From the NCBI GenBank assembly GCA_964023205.1, contig OZ026847.1, positions 4,834,819 to 4,898,818 on the forward strand: a DNA stretch of 64,000 bases, in the 5' to 3' direction. Source of the DNA: Lutraria lutraria. Its lineage: Eukaryota > Mollusca > Bivalvia > Venerida > Mactridae. Shown here piece by piece: positions 21,293-35,335 of this stretch. The notes under the pieces are model-generated. The model made no database searches, was not told where the DNA came from, and saw only the letters and a list, made by a program, of their open reading frames with translations. Made by a program: the position numbers and the translations under genes. Every line of letters starts with the position of its first letter. Position 1 is the first letter of the stretch.

Positions 21293-21805
21293 TTTGGAAA
21301 AATAGTTTAATAAATAGTTTTAAACGAAATATTAAATATTTATTTGACAAATAGTTTGAAATTTAAGCAAATTGTAACATGAAATAAATACAAGAGACTG
21401 TGTATATGAGGTATAAATCTAATTGATTTGTTTTCATTGTTTTCTACATGAAAATAAAATAAATATTTTCTTTTTTATTTCATCGTTGTTTTTTATTTAC
21501 TGTGACACGTGATACCTTAGCAACGTTGTTGTGGACGCCGATTTACCGATCATTCAATAGAAAATAGTTCGGTAATTATGTAGCAATCTTATTATATTCG
21601 TTAATTTTATGAAACCAATAAATAATATGGAATAACAAGTACAATATTATAAAAATATTTATCATCATTAAAACACATGACAATAAAGATATAAAATTCG
21701 AATTATGATACCGTGTAGTAATATATGTGTTATCTGTCAAAATTTCCCGCAATATCCATGTCAGCTATGGTCGTTGTTTAGTTGTTAGTTTAATTTGTTT
21801 TCAAA
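21293..21805. promoter_or_regulatory. Divergent promoter region MRPS22/CFAP107 with X-box-like site
   Basis: Only 513 bases separate the two start codons. 21511-21524 reads GATACCTTAGCAAC, one mismatch from the RFX X-box consensus GTNRCC-N(0-3)-RGYAAC, 282 bases upstream of CFAP107. This fits an axonemal gene controlled by RFX factors. An E-box-like CACGTG lies just before it. No TATA box stands out. Confidence 0.5.
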
Positions 21806-24800
21806 ATGGCACAAGGTGATCCAAGAAAATGGCATATGCCTGGATGGAGAATTGAGCAGAAATTTTCACCTGGAGTTTTAATTGGTAACTGGGACGAAGA
21901 AAGATATGCGGTATAATTGGTTTTATGTGTATTTTAATCAAAATTATGTTTACATTTTATTGCAATCTTTGCAGTGTAATAATTCATCTGGTGGGATTTA
22001 AGTGTAGGGAATTTTAATCTCTAAAGATAATAAATCGAATATATTTTTAAATATATGATTTGTTTAATAACATTTCCGAGTGAAACGATCGAAGTTCTAT
22101 TTATACTTTTAAAAAATGTGTGTTTGTGATTAGTTCACTGTAACTGACTATATTATAAGCTCAATATTGGCAGCATGCACCTATTCAAATCATTTATTTA
22201 TACATTGAATCCTGTAGTTTGTTACAGAAGGGTTATATTAGCCTTATGTTCAATGCTAACTTTTTATAAAGTAGCACACTCTTCAAGATTTCACAGGTTA
22301 TGTTATTTACTGATATGTATAATTATGTTTCGTGATCATTTAGAACTGTGTTTATTTATATATAATCTCTTCTGTATGATAATTTAAATTCTTTCAATCA
22401 AAGCCCTGGTTTCAGTAAAGATTTAATCACTTTTGATATCCATCAGCCTTTATCAACCCTTCAGTGAAGAATATAACTAACATAATTGTTTACACAATTA
22501 TATATACATATTATATATTTAAGAAGTTAAAGCTTTTATATAATATAAATATATATTTATCAACAGTTCCAAAGAGGAAATCAGCAACATAACAGTACCC
22601 ACAGAACCGACTTTCAGAACTATGAAAGTCACAGACCAGATGTCATTGTTAGAAGGAAAGCCTTGTTAAGAAATGATGGACTTGGTCCTGAAAATTTGTT
22701 CTGGCATCATGGTAAAAGATATACAAATAATATGTTGTCATGGTACGATGAACACTATAATGGAAGATGGAAAGAGAATACCCTACCTCCTAGTCGGCAA
22801 TGGAATAGCCACCAGTTAGCATGGGGTCCCGAGAAATCGGATTACCCATTACAAGGTAATTCATAAAATTTATAAAATACATAAGATACTAATTACTTTC
22901 GTTTATGAACAATAGTGAATTTGATGCATCTTCTGCAGTCTGTCTTGATCGATTTGTGTATTTTCTTAAGTACTAGTACTAGCTGGTTTATCATGCATAT
23001 ATACTTACTAATTCACTGTCGACTTCATTAGTTTGCACATATTTATAGATTTCTTTGATTTTCATTTCTGTTCTTCGGTCAGTCACATAATACTAGCATA
23101 AATATCCTCGAGTGCCCAAACTGCGCCAATCTAAGCTTTAGCTGTGAAATGCTACATCAATACACTACATATAATAGAAACTATTTACTAACCACTTAAT
23201 TAAAACCAATTTACTTCAATACCAAGAAAAATCCCTCATCATAAATACGTTTCTACTACAAAGTAACATAAAACACATTGTGAATCAAATATAATACCAC
23301 CATTTTTTTGGCCCTAACTGCGCCATGTGTGAGTGACGTCTTGACATTTACAATAATTTAGGCAAGGTCATTCATGTTAATAGGTTTTTGAACAAATTTA
23401 CTCAAAACAATGCATTTTTCAACTTATAAAACTATTTTATCGGTTATGAGTAGCTTTAAACATAGTTTATTCCTCCTGTTTACAGTGAGGACTGAAAAAA
23501 ATGTGTCACCTCTCCATACTTCTCCAATTTGAGCACTGTAATTTAATTAACCCATATTTTTAAGTTGTATTTCTCTACTTTCATATTTTTATCTATGTCC
23601 ACGCCTTCCTCCTATAACAATGCTTGAATGAGTGCGTCATTGAAATATTTTCTTGATCTTTGTATGTTCCGGGAGACAATTGAGAATAAAAATACGGATT
23701 CAAATCACTTACCAAGCTTAACATCTACAAGGGATAAAACAAGTAATAATAAGAATAGGCACAGCCTTAAAATACGATTATGGTCACGTGACTTTTATTG
23801 ATGCAACAGGAAACATTGCAAACGGTGCGTTCCAGACATTTTTACTCCAATAATTTGTGCATAGAAGGAACATTCTTCGTGGAAACCATTTTGCATTAAG
23901 AAAAAACACATAAAAACAGTTGAGTGAAATGGAATTATTTATATATTTGAATCGTATTTTCACACAAATATTCATCCTCGTTTATCTATTACGTCATAGA
24001 AAAAAATTCACACGGTCACTGGCGCGTGCGGTAAAATGTCACGAGACTACGATAAAAACAAGATAGATGGCGCAGTTAGGACATTGGCGCAGTTAGGACC
24101 TCTGACGATATGTTAACTTATTACACTGTGGTGATAAGTTTTCATGTTTTAATTGTTGTAATGTTGTTATTTTATACCAACAATTAGCTGTACTCCTTGA
24201 TTATGTGAAAAAGGGTGAGAATAAATATGTTGGTTTCATGTCATTTGTGTACAAACTTGTGTTTGTTCTTTGGGTATAGGTAGTAACTAGTCCATAATAA
24301 ATTAATAATCATATAATATTACAAGTTTTTTACTGTATTTTTAATCGTAACTGATTCTAAGTTGTTTTTCTCTAATTCTTTGATTAATATTTTGCCTTGG
24401 TGTCTGCTTATTCATTACTCATCTATGGAGGTAAATTATTTTCAGTAAATATATAGGTCTCTTGCAGTTTAACTCATTTCAGATTTATTATATGCCAAAA
24501 TTAAGATAAGAAAAAAAACTTCAATCTCGTAAAAAAGGACACTTATTTAAGATATTTGACATACTATAGAGTGGATATACATGTGCTTATGATGTATTAC
24601 TTAACCAGTGTTTGGTTAATGTTCTGGCTGATTAAGTTGATATTCTGCAAATTATCACTCAGTCAATAATTTAAGACCTTATAATTTTTAGAACATATTT
24701 ATTAAAATATGGGTCATTTCATTTTGGTTACTGTGGAATATATGACATCATAAGCTCCCAGACTATGCACATCCCTATAGATAAATACCTGATAGCTATA

Positions 24801-27800
24801 GTTTCTGATCATCTGATCGAGGGCTCAGCGCAACACTGACGTAACTTGTTCTTATTTCAATATGAGTTACGACACTGTTGCATTGAACCCTCGTGATGTT
24901 TATTTGATGAAGGGACCATCCAAGATGTTAAACCAATACACAATTCTCTCTTGTACTTGTAAAATACTTTCATCAATATTTCTGCATAATGGTAACATTT
25001 ATTTGATAAACAGGCAAATGAGTAGGTTTTGGTTTGGATTGATTTGCTGCCTCGCATGTAATTTATTTGTTTGCTTGTAACTTTTGTTTATGGTGTGTTT
25101 TTATGATTTCGATTTTCAGGAAAGTAGAATTTAAACAGGTGATTTTTTTTATGGAGAATAATTGAAAGAACTTTCTTATAATCCATACAAACTATACAGT
25201 TTATGTATCATTATCATTAGATCCCTAAGTCATGTCATACCAACTAAGGTTCATGGTTATAAAATTTGAGATCAGTCTCCATTAGCTCAAAGTCAAATTT
25301 TGTCTTTTCAATTTTTGGAAGTTCACTATTGAAAAACGTTTTCTGTAAAATATGGATCTGAATTTGTTTTTAAATATTAAACAGCATGAATTGTTTAACT
25401 TAAGTACTCTGAGAATGAAATTTGAGCTGAAAGAATCTTTTCAAGTTTTATAACCTCAGGACCTGCAGGCAATATTAGTAGAAAGCTAGTGTTTCAAGTT
25501 GTTATAATAAAGTAAATATAGTAAATGGAGGTCTTAGTACATAGAATAGGAATTTTCTTGCCTGTATTCTCATTTTTAGCTTTAAGTTACAACTTATTTT
25601 AGTACACCATTGAAATCACAGTCCTATATAATATTATATATTCTGGGACCATAGAAAAGGAACAAATATATTTTTAATGTAAAAAAAGTTCCTGTGCAAT
25701 GAATTATTGATTCATGCAATAGCCTTGATAGTCACTGTTATAATAATTGTATCTTAAATTAGGCCAATTGGGGGGTGTATCCGAGTACTCTGGTAATCAC
25801 GAATCAAATTGAAAAATCGAGTACAAATAATCGTCATTACCGAGATTCGTGGTTCGCGATCTTGTTTATAAAGTGTATTTCTTTGTCCTTTTAAAAATCC
25901 CTTTTCTCTGAATATTTATTGTCTCGTCATGGATTACTTTGTTTGCTGAGAGGTCCAATTGGATCATTAGATAATGGATCACAAGCTTAAACCAGAAACT
26001 GATGCGGGTAAATCCATTAATTGGAAGGGTGTACATATACATTTAAGCCATGAAACAATTTATATTGATTCACTTCATTATTCGTTGAAGAAAATTAAAT
26101 TTAGCTGTCTTCATGACTGCAATATTGAAGTTTTAGATGGGTTACTTGATAACAAAAGATTCGTGATTCGATTTGTGGAGCGTAAGTGTTGAATCGTGGA
26201 TTGGATTGGATCGCCACTTACCCAACGATCCACAGCCCTACCAGTAAATATCAAGGATTGGTTTTAATCTTAGATCTATGGTGTTCTGTTTGTGCCAACA
26301 TACTTAACAGTTTTATTGTTAGGTACACATCATTAATTATTGTACCATTCTTCTATTACATTTGTACATGACAATGGCCTTATGTTACGTATACCTCATG
26401 ACAAAATGGTAGTATATATAATATTATATATGGCACTTACAGGACACCATGCATACAAAACTATCTCATCAGAAGAACAAGCAAAGAGTTATCTGTATAT
26501 TACTTATCATATTTTCATCAAGGATTTCATTTAACAATAATTCTTTATTCAGTTTCTAGAGAGGGTAGTCGACCATGTAAGTCTTGTGTTCCAGCCAAAC
26601 ACTTAACATTTCCTTAATTATGACAATCACGTTGACCATTACATGCACCTCTTTAATCATGTGTAATATGTTGTATTGATTCTGTTCAAATTACTTATTA
26701 AACATAACTGATTATATACAGTGAAACTTGTGGACAATGGCCGCAAAAAGGGGTGGAGAAAAATATATTTTATGTACAATAATTTTGTACTTTAAATTGG
26801 AAATACTTTTTGATGATTGTATCATTTTAATGTACCCTATAGTGTGGCCTTTGTTCACGGGTAACTGTCAAATCAGGGTTCACTGTTTGTTTAACTGACA
26901 TTTTTTGTTATTAATTGAATGTTTATCTAATTCCATGATATAAATTGTACTTTATATTTTTAAAGCATTCATTTGTAAATTAAGGACATCTTTAAGTAAA
27001 CAGAATACCGGTATAAAGAAAATGAAAAGAAAAAGTGAAATAATGAGTAAAACCTTACTTTGAAATCATTTTACTATCAAAACCACCTTTCAGTCTTCGA
27101 ATTAAGCCCCGGACCATTGACCGAGTCCACCAAAATGGCCATCGGTCCATTGAATTCACAAAGGTTGTGACTGTCATGTAAATTTTTTCAGTGATAATTT
27201 TATCATGTTTCAGAAAAACAGAAATATTTTAATCACTCTTGAAAAATTTGTTTTTAGCAAAAATTACATGAAATTCTACTAATTTTATTTGTCTGTTATT
27301 TGTATGATGTACCGTTAAGTTAACCATGACCATGGTAAAATTATTGAGTATGTCAGACAAAAGTTCTCAAACATTTTGTTTGTGTTTTTAATATCACCAA
27401 GTATTTCCTAATACCCTCTCCCCCAATCGGGACAGTGTCCCATTTTTAATACTTTTTTGTATTTGTCTTTTTATGATTTATGAACACTTTTGATTCAATT
27501 TGAAGGGTACAGTAGGCATTTATAATGTAATCACAGTAAGGAAATGGTTCTTGTTAGGGGAGGGGGGCTTTTATTAGGAAATGTTTGGTTTTATAACATA
27601 TATTTTCCTAATGCTGTTATAAGATTTAATGATAGTTTTATGATTTGATCCTTGATTAAAGCCATATAATAACCATTTCATTTATATCCACTATTATTAT
27701 ATTTTACTGCATGTGCCATATTTGATCAAATGTTTCTGTAGTATAGTAGTTTGTACATAAATTTATAATATCTGTTATCAAGACCATGTTTATATAAAAC

Positions 27801-30800
27801 TTGTCTTTTAGTGATAGATATTATTTATCAAAGGAAGATTTTCAGTTTGGAAAGTATTTATGTGGAATTAGTATAATTCAAATATTATATGGTTTTAAGT
27901 TTTAATAATTATAAGGGAATGAAGGAAACCTACAATTTTGACAGCTGTAAGATCAGTGGTCTAGTTGCACTACCAACCAAAAGGTCATGGCCTCGGCTTT
28001 CGATATTTCGGGGACGCATTTTCAGTGTCCCCATCCCAACTTTGGAGACCAGTACTGTGTTTAGTAAATCGCAGGAAATGAATGATGTATGTATTGGTGC
28101 GTGATAAAGAACCAGGGAAACTATTTGAAATGCGAGTAGGGTGATAATGGCTGATTCTCCCGTATCTTCTCTCCCGCTCTCTTGGGTGGCCCTAAAATGA
28201 CCATTTATATATACTACTCAAAGTTTGATAAAGATCAATTGCAATATTGTTTATAGAGATTGATTCATTATTTTAATACTCCAGTTCACTGTTGCTTAGA
28301 TTTGGTCAATCAGGAATCATATGTTAATGCAAAAAATGATTCAAATGGTGTCCATTTAATTTTTAAACATATCTGTATATTATATATTTGTGTGTACAGC
28401 CTAAAAACATTGCGTAAGTGATCTTTATCAAATTTTGAGTAGTATATTAACCAGCCATATTTTTCATAGTTCATTCATGCAGCCATTATGTAGTTAGTTA
28501 TGGGCTTTTTCAAATGATTATTTCACTTAACTGAAGTTTTTTAAATACTTTTTCCTGATAACATGATATATGAATGATGGATTGTGTGTTAATTTTGATT
28601 AAAATATAAGCCTGGGGATTGAATAAATAGTTGTAAATATTATTTGCTGGTTGTTAATGTAGTAATTAGGTAGTCAGACCATTGTTTTATTATTGATCAA
28701 TGTTACGTCTCATTAGGTTTTTAAACTTCTACCTAAATGTGTCTTATTTGGCAACTGTGAAGTCAGTCATTTAATGGTCGTCAGAACGGCTTTTTGCAAT
28801 GCTAATTTAACTGCATTGGTGTGAATATGATTTTTTTAAGGATTGCTGTAAGAAAAGTTTGTTTTAAAGTCTGTTTTGTTCCCCTTTGTAGTAATGTTCA
28901 TTCTGCTCTGCCTTCTGTGTATTGAACAAATATTTACTTGTCCTATGAAAATATAAATTTTATTTTTGCAGTTTATTGACATGTATACTAAATGTAATTT
29001 TGTAAGTCAGCAATAACTTTTTTCTGTGATATTATAGATTTTTTAAGCTTCTAAAACATGAAATAGATAGTGTGGATAAAATTAACTAGTTACATTTAAC
29101 TTTAATGATAGCTCATGCTGAAATGAAGTTATTTACTATGTATAGTGGAAATATTTTTCTGCCCATGTTAAATGTTTTAACATGCAAATATTAACCCATG
29201 GATTTTAAGTTGTTCATATTTCACCGACAATTTATTATCTCTACAATTCAATACACACAAAAACCAGTAGTAAATGGAATTAAATTAAATCTCTCGGAGT
29301 ATTACATTGACAAACGTTTAAAATCTACACAGATTATTTCTTTTATATGATCAATAGTTTAAATTGGTATTTACGACTCTCAATATTGCCTTCCCACTTG
29401 AAATTACTTACCATGTTTGTATAACTCAGATTTTAAAGTAAACAGGTTGAAAGAAAATTTCTGTATCATTCCACTGCTTGTGTTGATTTAGCATACAAGT
29501 GTAAGGGAGTCATTTTTCCCTTAACAGCCCTTTTAAAGGTTTTTTGGAAGGGTGGTGGGTTTTTTTTTTAGGGGAATTTTGTATAAAAAAAATTGGGGAA
29601 AAATTCCTAAGTAAGCAAGAACAGTGTAAAAAGATATTTCGGTTGGGTAATTTCTTTTCAAATTTGGGGAAAAATACATGCTATCAAGCTTTGGGAATGG
29701 AGCTGAAAATCAGCCCCAAATTTGCCATAAAAAAGGGCTGTCCTACATATTCACTTTTCAGTATTTATTGATAAGTATTTACAATGTACCATCCTTTTGA
29801 ATTAAACTATTGTCATTGTCATTTCCTTCACGGCGTATTAATTTGTGATATTTATGTTGCACTAGCGGCGAAAATACAAATGATCATATTATGAGAAATT
29901 CTTCTCATATTTTAATGTCAATTATTAGATTATTACATATTCAAATCCTAATTGAACAGTACAAACCATATAAATGTTGATAATTCACGTTTCCCAATCA
30001 TATTCGTAATCAGATTTTCTGAGCAGTTTATTCTTGAACTTCAATTGATATGAATATGTAATTTATCATACATTTAGAGTTAAGTAACCAATTTCTTGAC
30101 AAAACAGCCCACACAAGAGGTATGAAAAATGGGGATCGAAAAAAAGTTTAGTCTGTGAAGAAACTGTGAATTAACACAGTTGGTCCTAGGAATGTTTTTA
30201 ATATCAGGCACTGAAAATTTCAATATGAGGTAAATCATAAATTAGATGAATTATCTTCAGTATGTCCAAGGTATATAAGAAAAAATTCTATGATGTGCAT
30301 TTTTTTATTTTTTGTGTATTCACTATTCCAGCCAATCCTACAAATTTCGGCTTACTGCAGAGCTTACAAAACAAATGGCAATCACAAATTGCTGATGAGA
30401 CCAAGGGAGATTTTGTATCCACATATCAGTCATCGTTCGCAGAGCATGATAAGAATGCTATGACCAAAGTTAGGTAAGAGACCATCAAAGGGTTTGAATT
30501 CTTTCTAAATATCTGCAAATGTTTTCTCATATTTAAACTGAGCTTCCTTCTTGTGCTATTGTCAAATCTGATGCTATTTTGAAGATTCCTAGGTATTTAT
30601 TTATCACATTTGCTTTTTTTCTTGTTGATATGTGTTTGGGTAAACTCTAGTATGATCAATAATTAATTAATCATCAGTAAGTTATTATCTTCTAGATGCC
30701 TATTGTTTTTGGTATGCTATTGGCCTGTTTGTTTGTACCAAACTTCAACCTTGCCAATAAAATCAAAACGCTTCTATCTTCAATCATCAAACTTCATATA

Positions 30801-31272
30801 TTGGTTCCTCATGACAACCTGTGCATTTTCAAGTCAAAGGTCAAGGTCACCTGGATGGGACACATCTTAAATGCATCTTGTTCTAATTATATTTTATTTC
30901 CATTAATTTTGATACTTCATAATCATGGTTATCCCATTTATTACTATTTCTAAAATATTACCTTATATTATTATTACATTATGAATCTTACCTGCCCTAG
31001 CTATCTGTATCAGATCTGTTGAGCAGTCATTGGCTAAGCTAGCCCCTTTTGTATTTTGAAACTGAATGCAAATCAGAATCCTGTCATTTAATTGATTATA
31101 GACTGGTTTTGTGTTGTATTTTTTCAGATATGCCGTTCCTCGTGAGCAGTCTACCAATTTACATCCAATTAACAAAGTAAACAAAGATCTCCATTTCCGA
31201 GGTGTATCAGCTTTGAAGTCCCCTGAAAAGTTGCCAGAAATTCCAGTGAGAGCTATGACCACTGTTGGTTAA
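21806..31272 (+). CDS. CFAP107: Cilia- and flagella-associated protein 107, 4 exons
   Basis: Microtubule inner protein family (human C1orf158) that binds the lumen of axonemal doublet microtubules in motile cilia and sperm. Exons: 21806-21910, 22567-22855, 30332-30473, 31128-31272; junction phases 0, 1 and 2 all join in frame, 226 residues (human about 194). The N-terminus has PRKWHMPGWRIEQKF and VLIGNWDEER, the family signature. Later blocks are RPDVIVRRKAL, MLSWYDEHYN, LPPSRQWNSHQL, GPEKSDYPLQ and, across the exon 2/3 junction, ANPTNFGLL. No signal peptide or membrane segment is present. Intron 2 is about 7.5 kb and full of repeats. An ATTAAA at 31333-31338, about 60 bases after the stop, is a possible polyadenylation signal. 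It appears intact. Confidence 0.93.
23110..24101. repeat. Inverted-repeat element with AACTGCGCCA ends in CFAP107 intron 2
   Basis: AACTGCGCCA occurs twice on the left (about 23119 and 23316) and twice in inverse orientation on the right (24068-24080, 24085-24097). This suggests a roughly 1-kb element or palindrome with duplicated termini. No target duplication was found. Confidence 0.45.
25245..25470. repeat. MITE family 'GAGGTTATAAAAC', copy 2
   Basis: The left end ttcatggttataaaatttga and the right end tcaagttttataacctcagg match the copy at 12030-12275, including ctcaaagtcaaattt inside. CFAP107 intron 2. Confidence 0.6.
25763..26245. repeat. Possible decayed hAT-like MITE
   Basis: The right end, read on the minus strand, starts tagggctgtggatcgttggg, a hAT-like terminus. 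The left end ggggggtgtatccgag is a weak counterpart, and gattcgtg-type motifs recur inside. Short open frames across it are not genes. Confidence 0.35.
26719..26885. repeat. mariner-type MITE, third copy
   Basis: Left TIR CAGTGAAACTTGTGGACAAT and right end with inverse CAGTGAACCCTGA. Internal gtggcctttgttcacgg links it to the 2246 and 19090 copies. A TA precedes the left end. Confidence 0.6.
27940..28205. repeat. SINE family B, copy 3
   Basis: It contains accaaccaaaaggtcatggc, cattttcagtgtccccatcc and a tail ggtggccctaaaatgacc, in the same order as at 4922 and 11515. An open frame across part of it is incidental. Confidence 0.65.
28209..28447. repeat. MITE with TIR 'TACTACTCAAA', about 240 bp
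   Basis: The left end tatactactcaaagtttgat and its partner on the right (atcaaattttgagtagtata) give TIRs of about 28 bp that differ at one or two positions. It sits directly behind SINE family B copy 3. Confidence 0.7.
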
Positions 31273-32502
31273 AGAATGTAAAACAAGATAGATTATTTAT
31301 GGAAGCATTTGCGACTTACTATAATTTTAAGAATTAAAAAATGTGATATGAAATTATCAGTGAATTCTTGTATTTGCAAGATTAAAACTTTTCCACCTAT
31401 AGTATAACATTTATCATCAAAAGTTTTGTCCCAGTTTGAATGGTTAAATACGCTTGAAAAGTATGCTTTTACACAAATCTGGATGTTTCCATTTCGACTG
31501 ACTAAGTGGTAATATATGCACATTATAATTCGAGGGAAGTAATTTTGTATATTCTGTTATATAAGACATAAGTTACCTCCCCTAAATATTTTAAAATTTT
31601 AAAAGTTCTTGACATGTATCACTTTCAGAAGTAGTTAACCAGATTACGTGGGTCTACTTTTTTCTGTTTGTTGATCATGTCTGTGTTGCTGACTCGCTGT
31701 CCAATTACTTCATGTATTTAATACTTCATAAACACCCAAATTATTTCTTATTCTTCAATTTAATCTGTTAAAGAGCATGTTGATATTTAATATCAAGCCA
31801 CAAGCAAGTGAATGTGATCTTGATTCTGTTTAGGGGTTAACTAGTTTCAGTTTGTGAAGTTAAATTTCTAACATAAGTCAAAATTTTATCGAAGTTTAAA
31901 AATTAATCTGTTTCGATATTGCTGTCATCAAAGAATATATCAGCTTTGAAGTCATCCATCTATGTGTTTTCTCTTATTATGTTCAATGTACAATTTTGGC
32001 AATTGTGAGGAATTTCAGTATTTCAATTTTCTATGTAAAAAATCTGTGATAAATTATTTGTTACATCTGGCATGATGATGCACGAAAAATATTCAGTATT
32101 ATCATATACAATTTTTAAAGACTTAATTAATTGTATTTTAAGTTATTGTTGGTTATGGATTTTTTGTAAACATGTTTTACTGATGCATAAGCTTTACTGT
32201 AATACCAGTTGTATTGTTGAATTTATGGAAATATACATATGATTAAAATTTTAAGTAGATGTCAAAGTATATTTTTAACCATTTTTTATAATTTTTTAAA
32301 CATGGACTACTCAGCTATAGCCAATAGTGTGTGGCTGAGCCAAACTCATTATTATATAAACATCATACTGAAGTATAACCGTGTATGTAGTACAATCTAT
32401 TGTTACATGCTCATTTCTAAACTTGTTAATTTTGTAAACAGTTTAATATGAGTTACATGATATATTTATTAGTTCTATTTAGATTTTAAAGAAAGAAAAT
32501 TA

Positions 32503-32630
32503 CAGTCAAACCTGTCTTTAAGGTTTTGGAAAGTCAAGAATGACCCTTGTTTAAAAATGTTCATAATCAGGGTCAATAACTAGGGAGATGGTTTGTAATT
32601 ATGATGGAATATGTTTAGAGCAGGTTTGAA
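32503..32630. repeat. Short mariner-type MITE
   Basis: The left end cagtcaaacctgtcttta follows a TA. About 120 bp on, gagcaggtttga is the partial inverse. Same TIR family as 2246-2432. Confidence 0.45.
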
Positions 32631-34924
32631 GTTTCATGGTTATCAATTATTGTGATGGTATGATTGAAGTTTTTGTGTATAGACATGAGGGTGACTCATT
32701 AATTAGATACGTTAGTTTGGCCTTAAGTGTGTGTGTTATTAGTAAAAGCATACATCTAAGGAGTAATTGTAATGCAGAATTTCATCTCCTTAAGAATCAA
32801 TAGCTGAACTATGATTATATTGCATTAATGAACTATCTAGGGATATTTTTATAAACAGTTAATCTGAGTTAAAATTAACAGTTTTATATAAGTTTGTGAG
32901 ATGAAGCATTGTATCACTGAAATGTATTACAAACTTCAAGTTTGATTGATATTATATATTCATTGTTTTTATCTCATGAATGACAAGTATAAAGTATTTA
33001 TCATACTGAATGTATGAATATCAGTATCTTTTGCACAATTTTGCCTATATAATATTAAGTATTAATCCACCAGTATTTATTATGTATGCACACATTCAGT
33101 ATTAAATTAACCAACTGTGATAGAAATTTAACACTTTGTGATACTTAGTAAACTTTTTGTTTTATATTGGTCTTGCTGCTACAAATTTATATTCATAATG
33201 ATCACTTGCTGCGTAACTTAGCTTATTTCTTAATTATTTCCACCATTAGAAAATATTTGGGTTCATTTGTGATCATAAGTATTAAATTGCAACCTTTTCT
33301 CCTCCTGGGAATCCTTTACAGATATTGTGTAAAGTTTTCAAAAATAGTCTAATTTGTATTTTTTAAAACGCATATTCTGTCCATTTGAAATATGCATTTC
33401 CAGGACCATTTTATACACAGCATGTGAATGATTAAATAGTGGGAGAAATTGAACCAGAGGGAAAATTCTGTTATCTTTGTTTGGTTACTTTTTTATGTCC
33501 ATTTTATGTTACATCTTCCATAGTTTTGTTTTATTTTTGTTTCATTTGCTCAAAATTGTTTTGCTACCATGTTGCTTGTGTGAACGCTATATTAGCCTAC
33601 AGTATTATTTGTATCTTAGTGTAAGAATGCATAGTTGTTGAAATAATTGCTTTGCACAACCAAATTAGGGTAATTTCTTTATATATTTAATACATATTAT
33701 TCTTGTTAAACATTTCATGTTGACTGCAATTATATAGTATGATAAAGCATTATTTAAAATCATGTTTCCAATGATGTGAATTTTTTTTTTCTAATAAAGA
33801 GCTGTTTGATTGACTATTTTAAAGACCTATACTTTTTTTACAAATAAAAATATCTATTAGCGGCTGGTCCTTAGAGGTCAAAGGTCAATAAGATGTCGAG
33901 ATAATTATACATGTTTGAACTACTAGTGTGTACGTATACATTTGATATAACTGACTTGTGTAATCATGTTTACTCATTTTGTTATTTTTTTGCATTTTTA
34001 TTGTCTTATAGAAAATTCTATCATTAAAAATAAAATCGGCAGAAAAAAGATGTCTTTATTATATTTCAGTTGTTCAAATACTAAAAATGAAAGATATTAA
34101 AGCAAATGCATGCATGAACAGTAAATATCAGATAATCATCCCAAAACCACACTTTTCTCCATTAAATACATGCTTCCGGTCACCCGGTTTAAGAGAAGAA
34201 TGCAACAGAACTCGGATACAAATATAATACAAAAATGTAGATATTCTATGCTTCCTTTTACTTTATTTACCATCAGCAGAAAACCTAAACATATTTTAAA
34301 AAACTGTATCCGGACAAAAGCTTCCCTGTCAATTTCGACAAGGGCAGACTTTCCTGTCTATTGTGCATCCTAAAGAAAAGCTCTTCCATCAAAGCGATCA
34401 TAAGCATTTGTGGAGGGGAGAGGGGGGTATATACAACTTCAAAGATATCGCTCAGTTTAGATAATTACTTCAACTTTTTTAAGTAGAATCCTTGACCGTT
34501 ATGTATATACACAGAAATCTTGGCGTTGACGTATATATTGTATTTTGAATATTTAGCTTTAACAGTTGGCAATCTACCCAATGTCACACATTCAATAACA
34601 TAAATTATTTCTTCCTTATTAATAAGGGTCGTAATTAATTTCTATGTTTAGAACCTGGTAAACTACCTCCGATACGGAAATCAAATAACCCACAGTTTAA
34701 AATGATTAACAGATTTAATTCAACATTAAACGTCTCAAAACATTTAATTAATAAGACTTCTTTTAATATAATCAGTATGACATACCTTAAGCAAAGTTGG
34801 ATATTAAGAAAAATATGTGTAACATATTCTCAGAATATTCACATTTACACTGAGACCTAAAACAATACTATACAACGCACATGCTCCCGTTGATATGCAT
34901 AACAATAAACTTTGAATCTAAATA

Positions 34925-35335
34925 GGTCAATGTGTAAACGTAGTTCACCAAAAATAGCCATTAATGCGAGCGGGAAGGTTAATGGAGAAATAACCCATTT
35001 AAAATCGTGTACATCCATTTTAGGTCAAGGTCAATTCGAGATTGGGTAAAACGAATGGATTGGGAATGGTCCAAGGCACCAACTCCATAAATATCGAAGA
35101 GACCGAATCTATTTAACCAAGAAAAGGTCCATTTATATAACATTTTTAGTCCTAATCTTGTCAGAAAAGGAAAAATCGAAGTTGGATCTTATGTGTGCAT
35201 CTGGAATGGTCAAAAGTAACAACTATATACGTATCAAAGCGATAGGTGAAACGTTAAAAAAATACATAACCTTGGAAGGATGGACGGACAAAGCATCATT
35301 TATATATAGATGACGGGGCATAAAACGATGGAAAA
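34925..35335. repeat. Dispersed bivalve-type repeat, fourth region
   Basis: Contains taggtcaaggtcaattcg, gggaatggtccaaggcacc and a second unit with tggaatggtcaaaagtaac. It ends ggaaggatggacggacaaag and atgacggggcataaaa, an ending common to such repeats in bivalves. Confidence 0.5.

Noticed and set aside
25974..26192. 72-residue open frame in CFAP107 intron 2
   Set aside because: Falls inside the possible hAT-like remnant and resembles no family I recognise; no splice partners.
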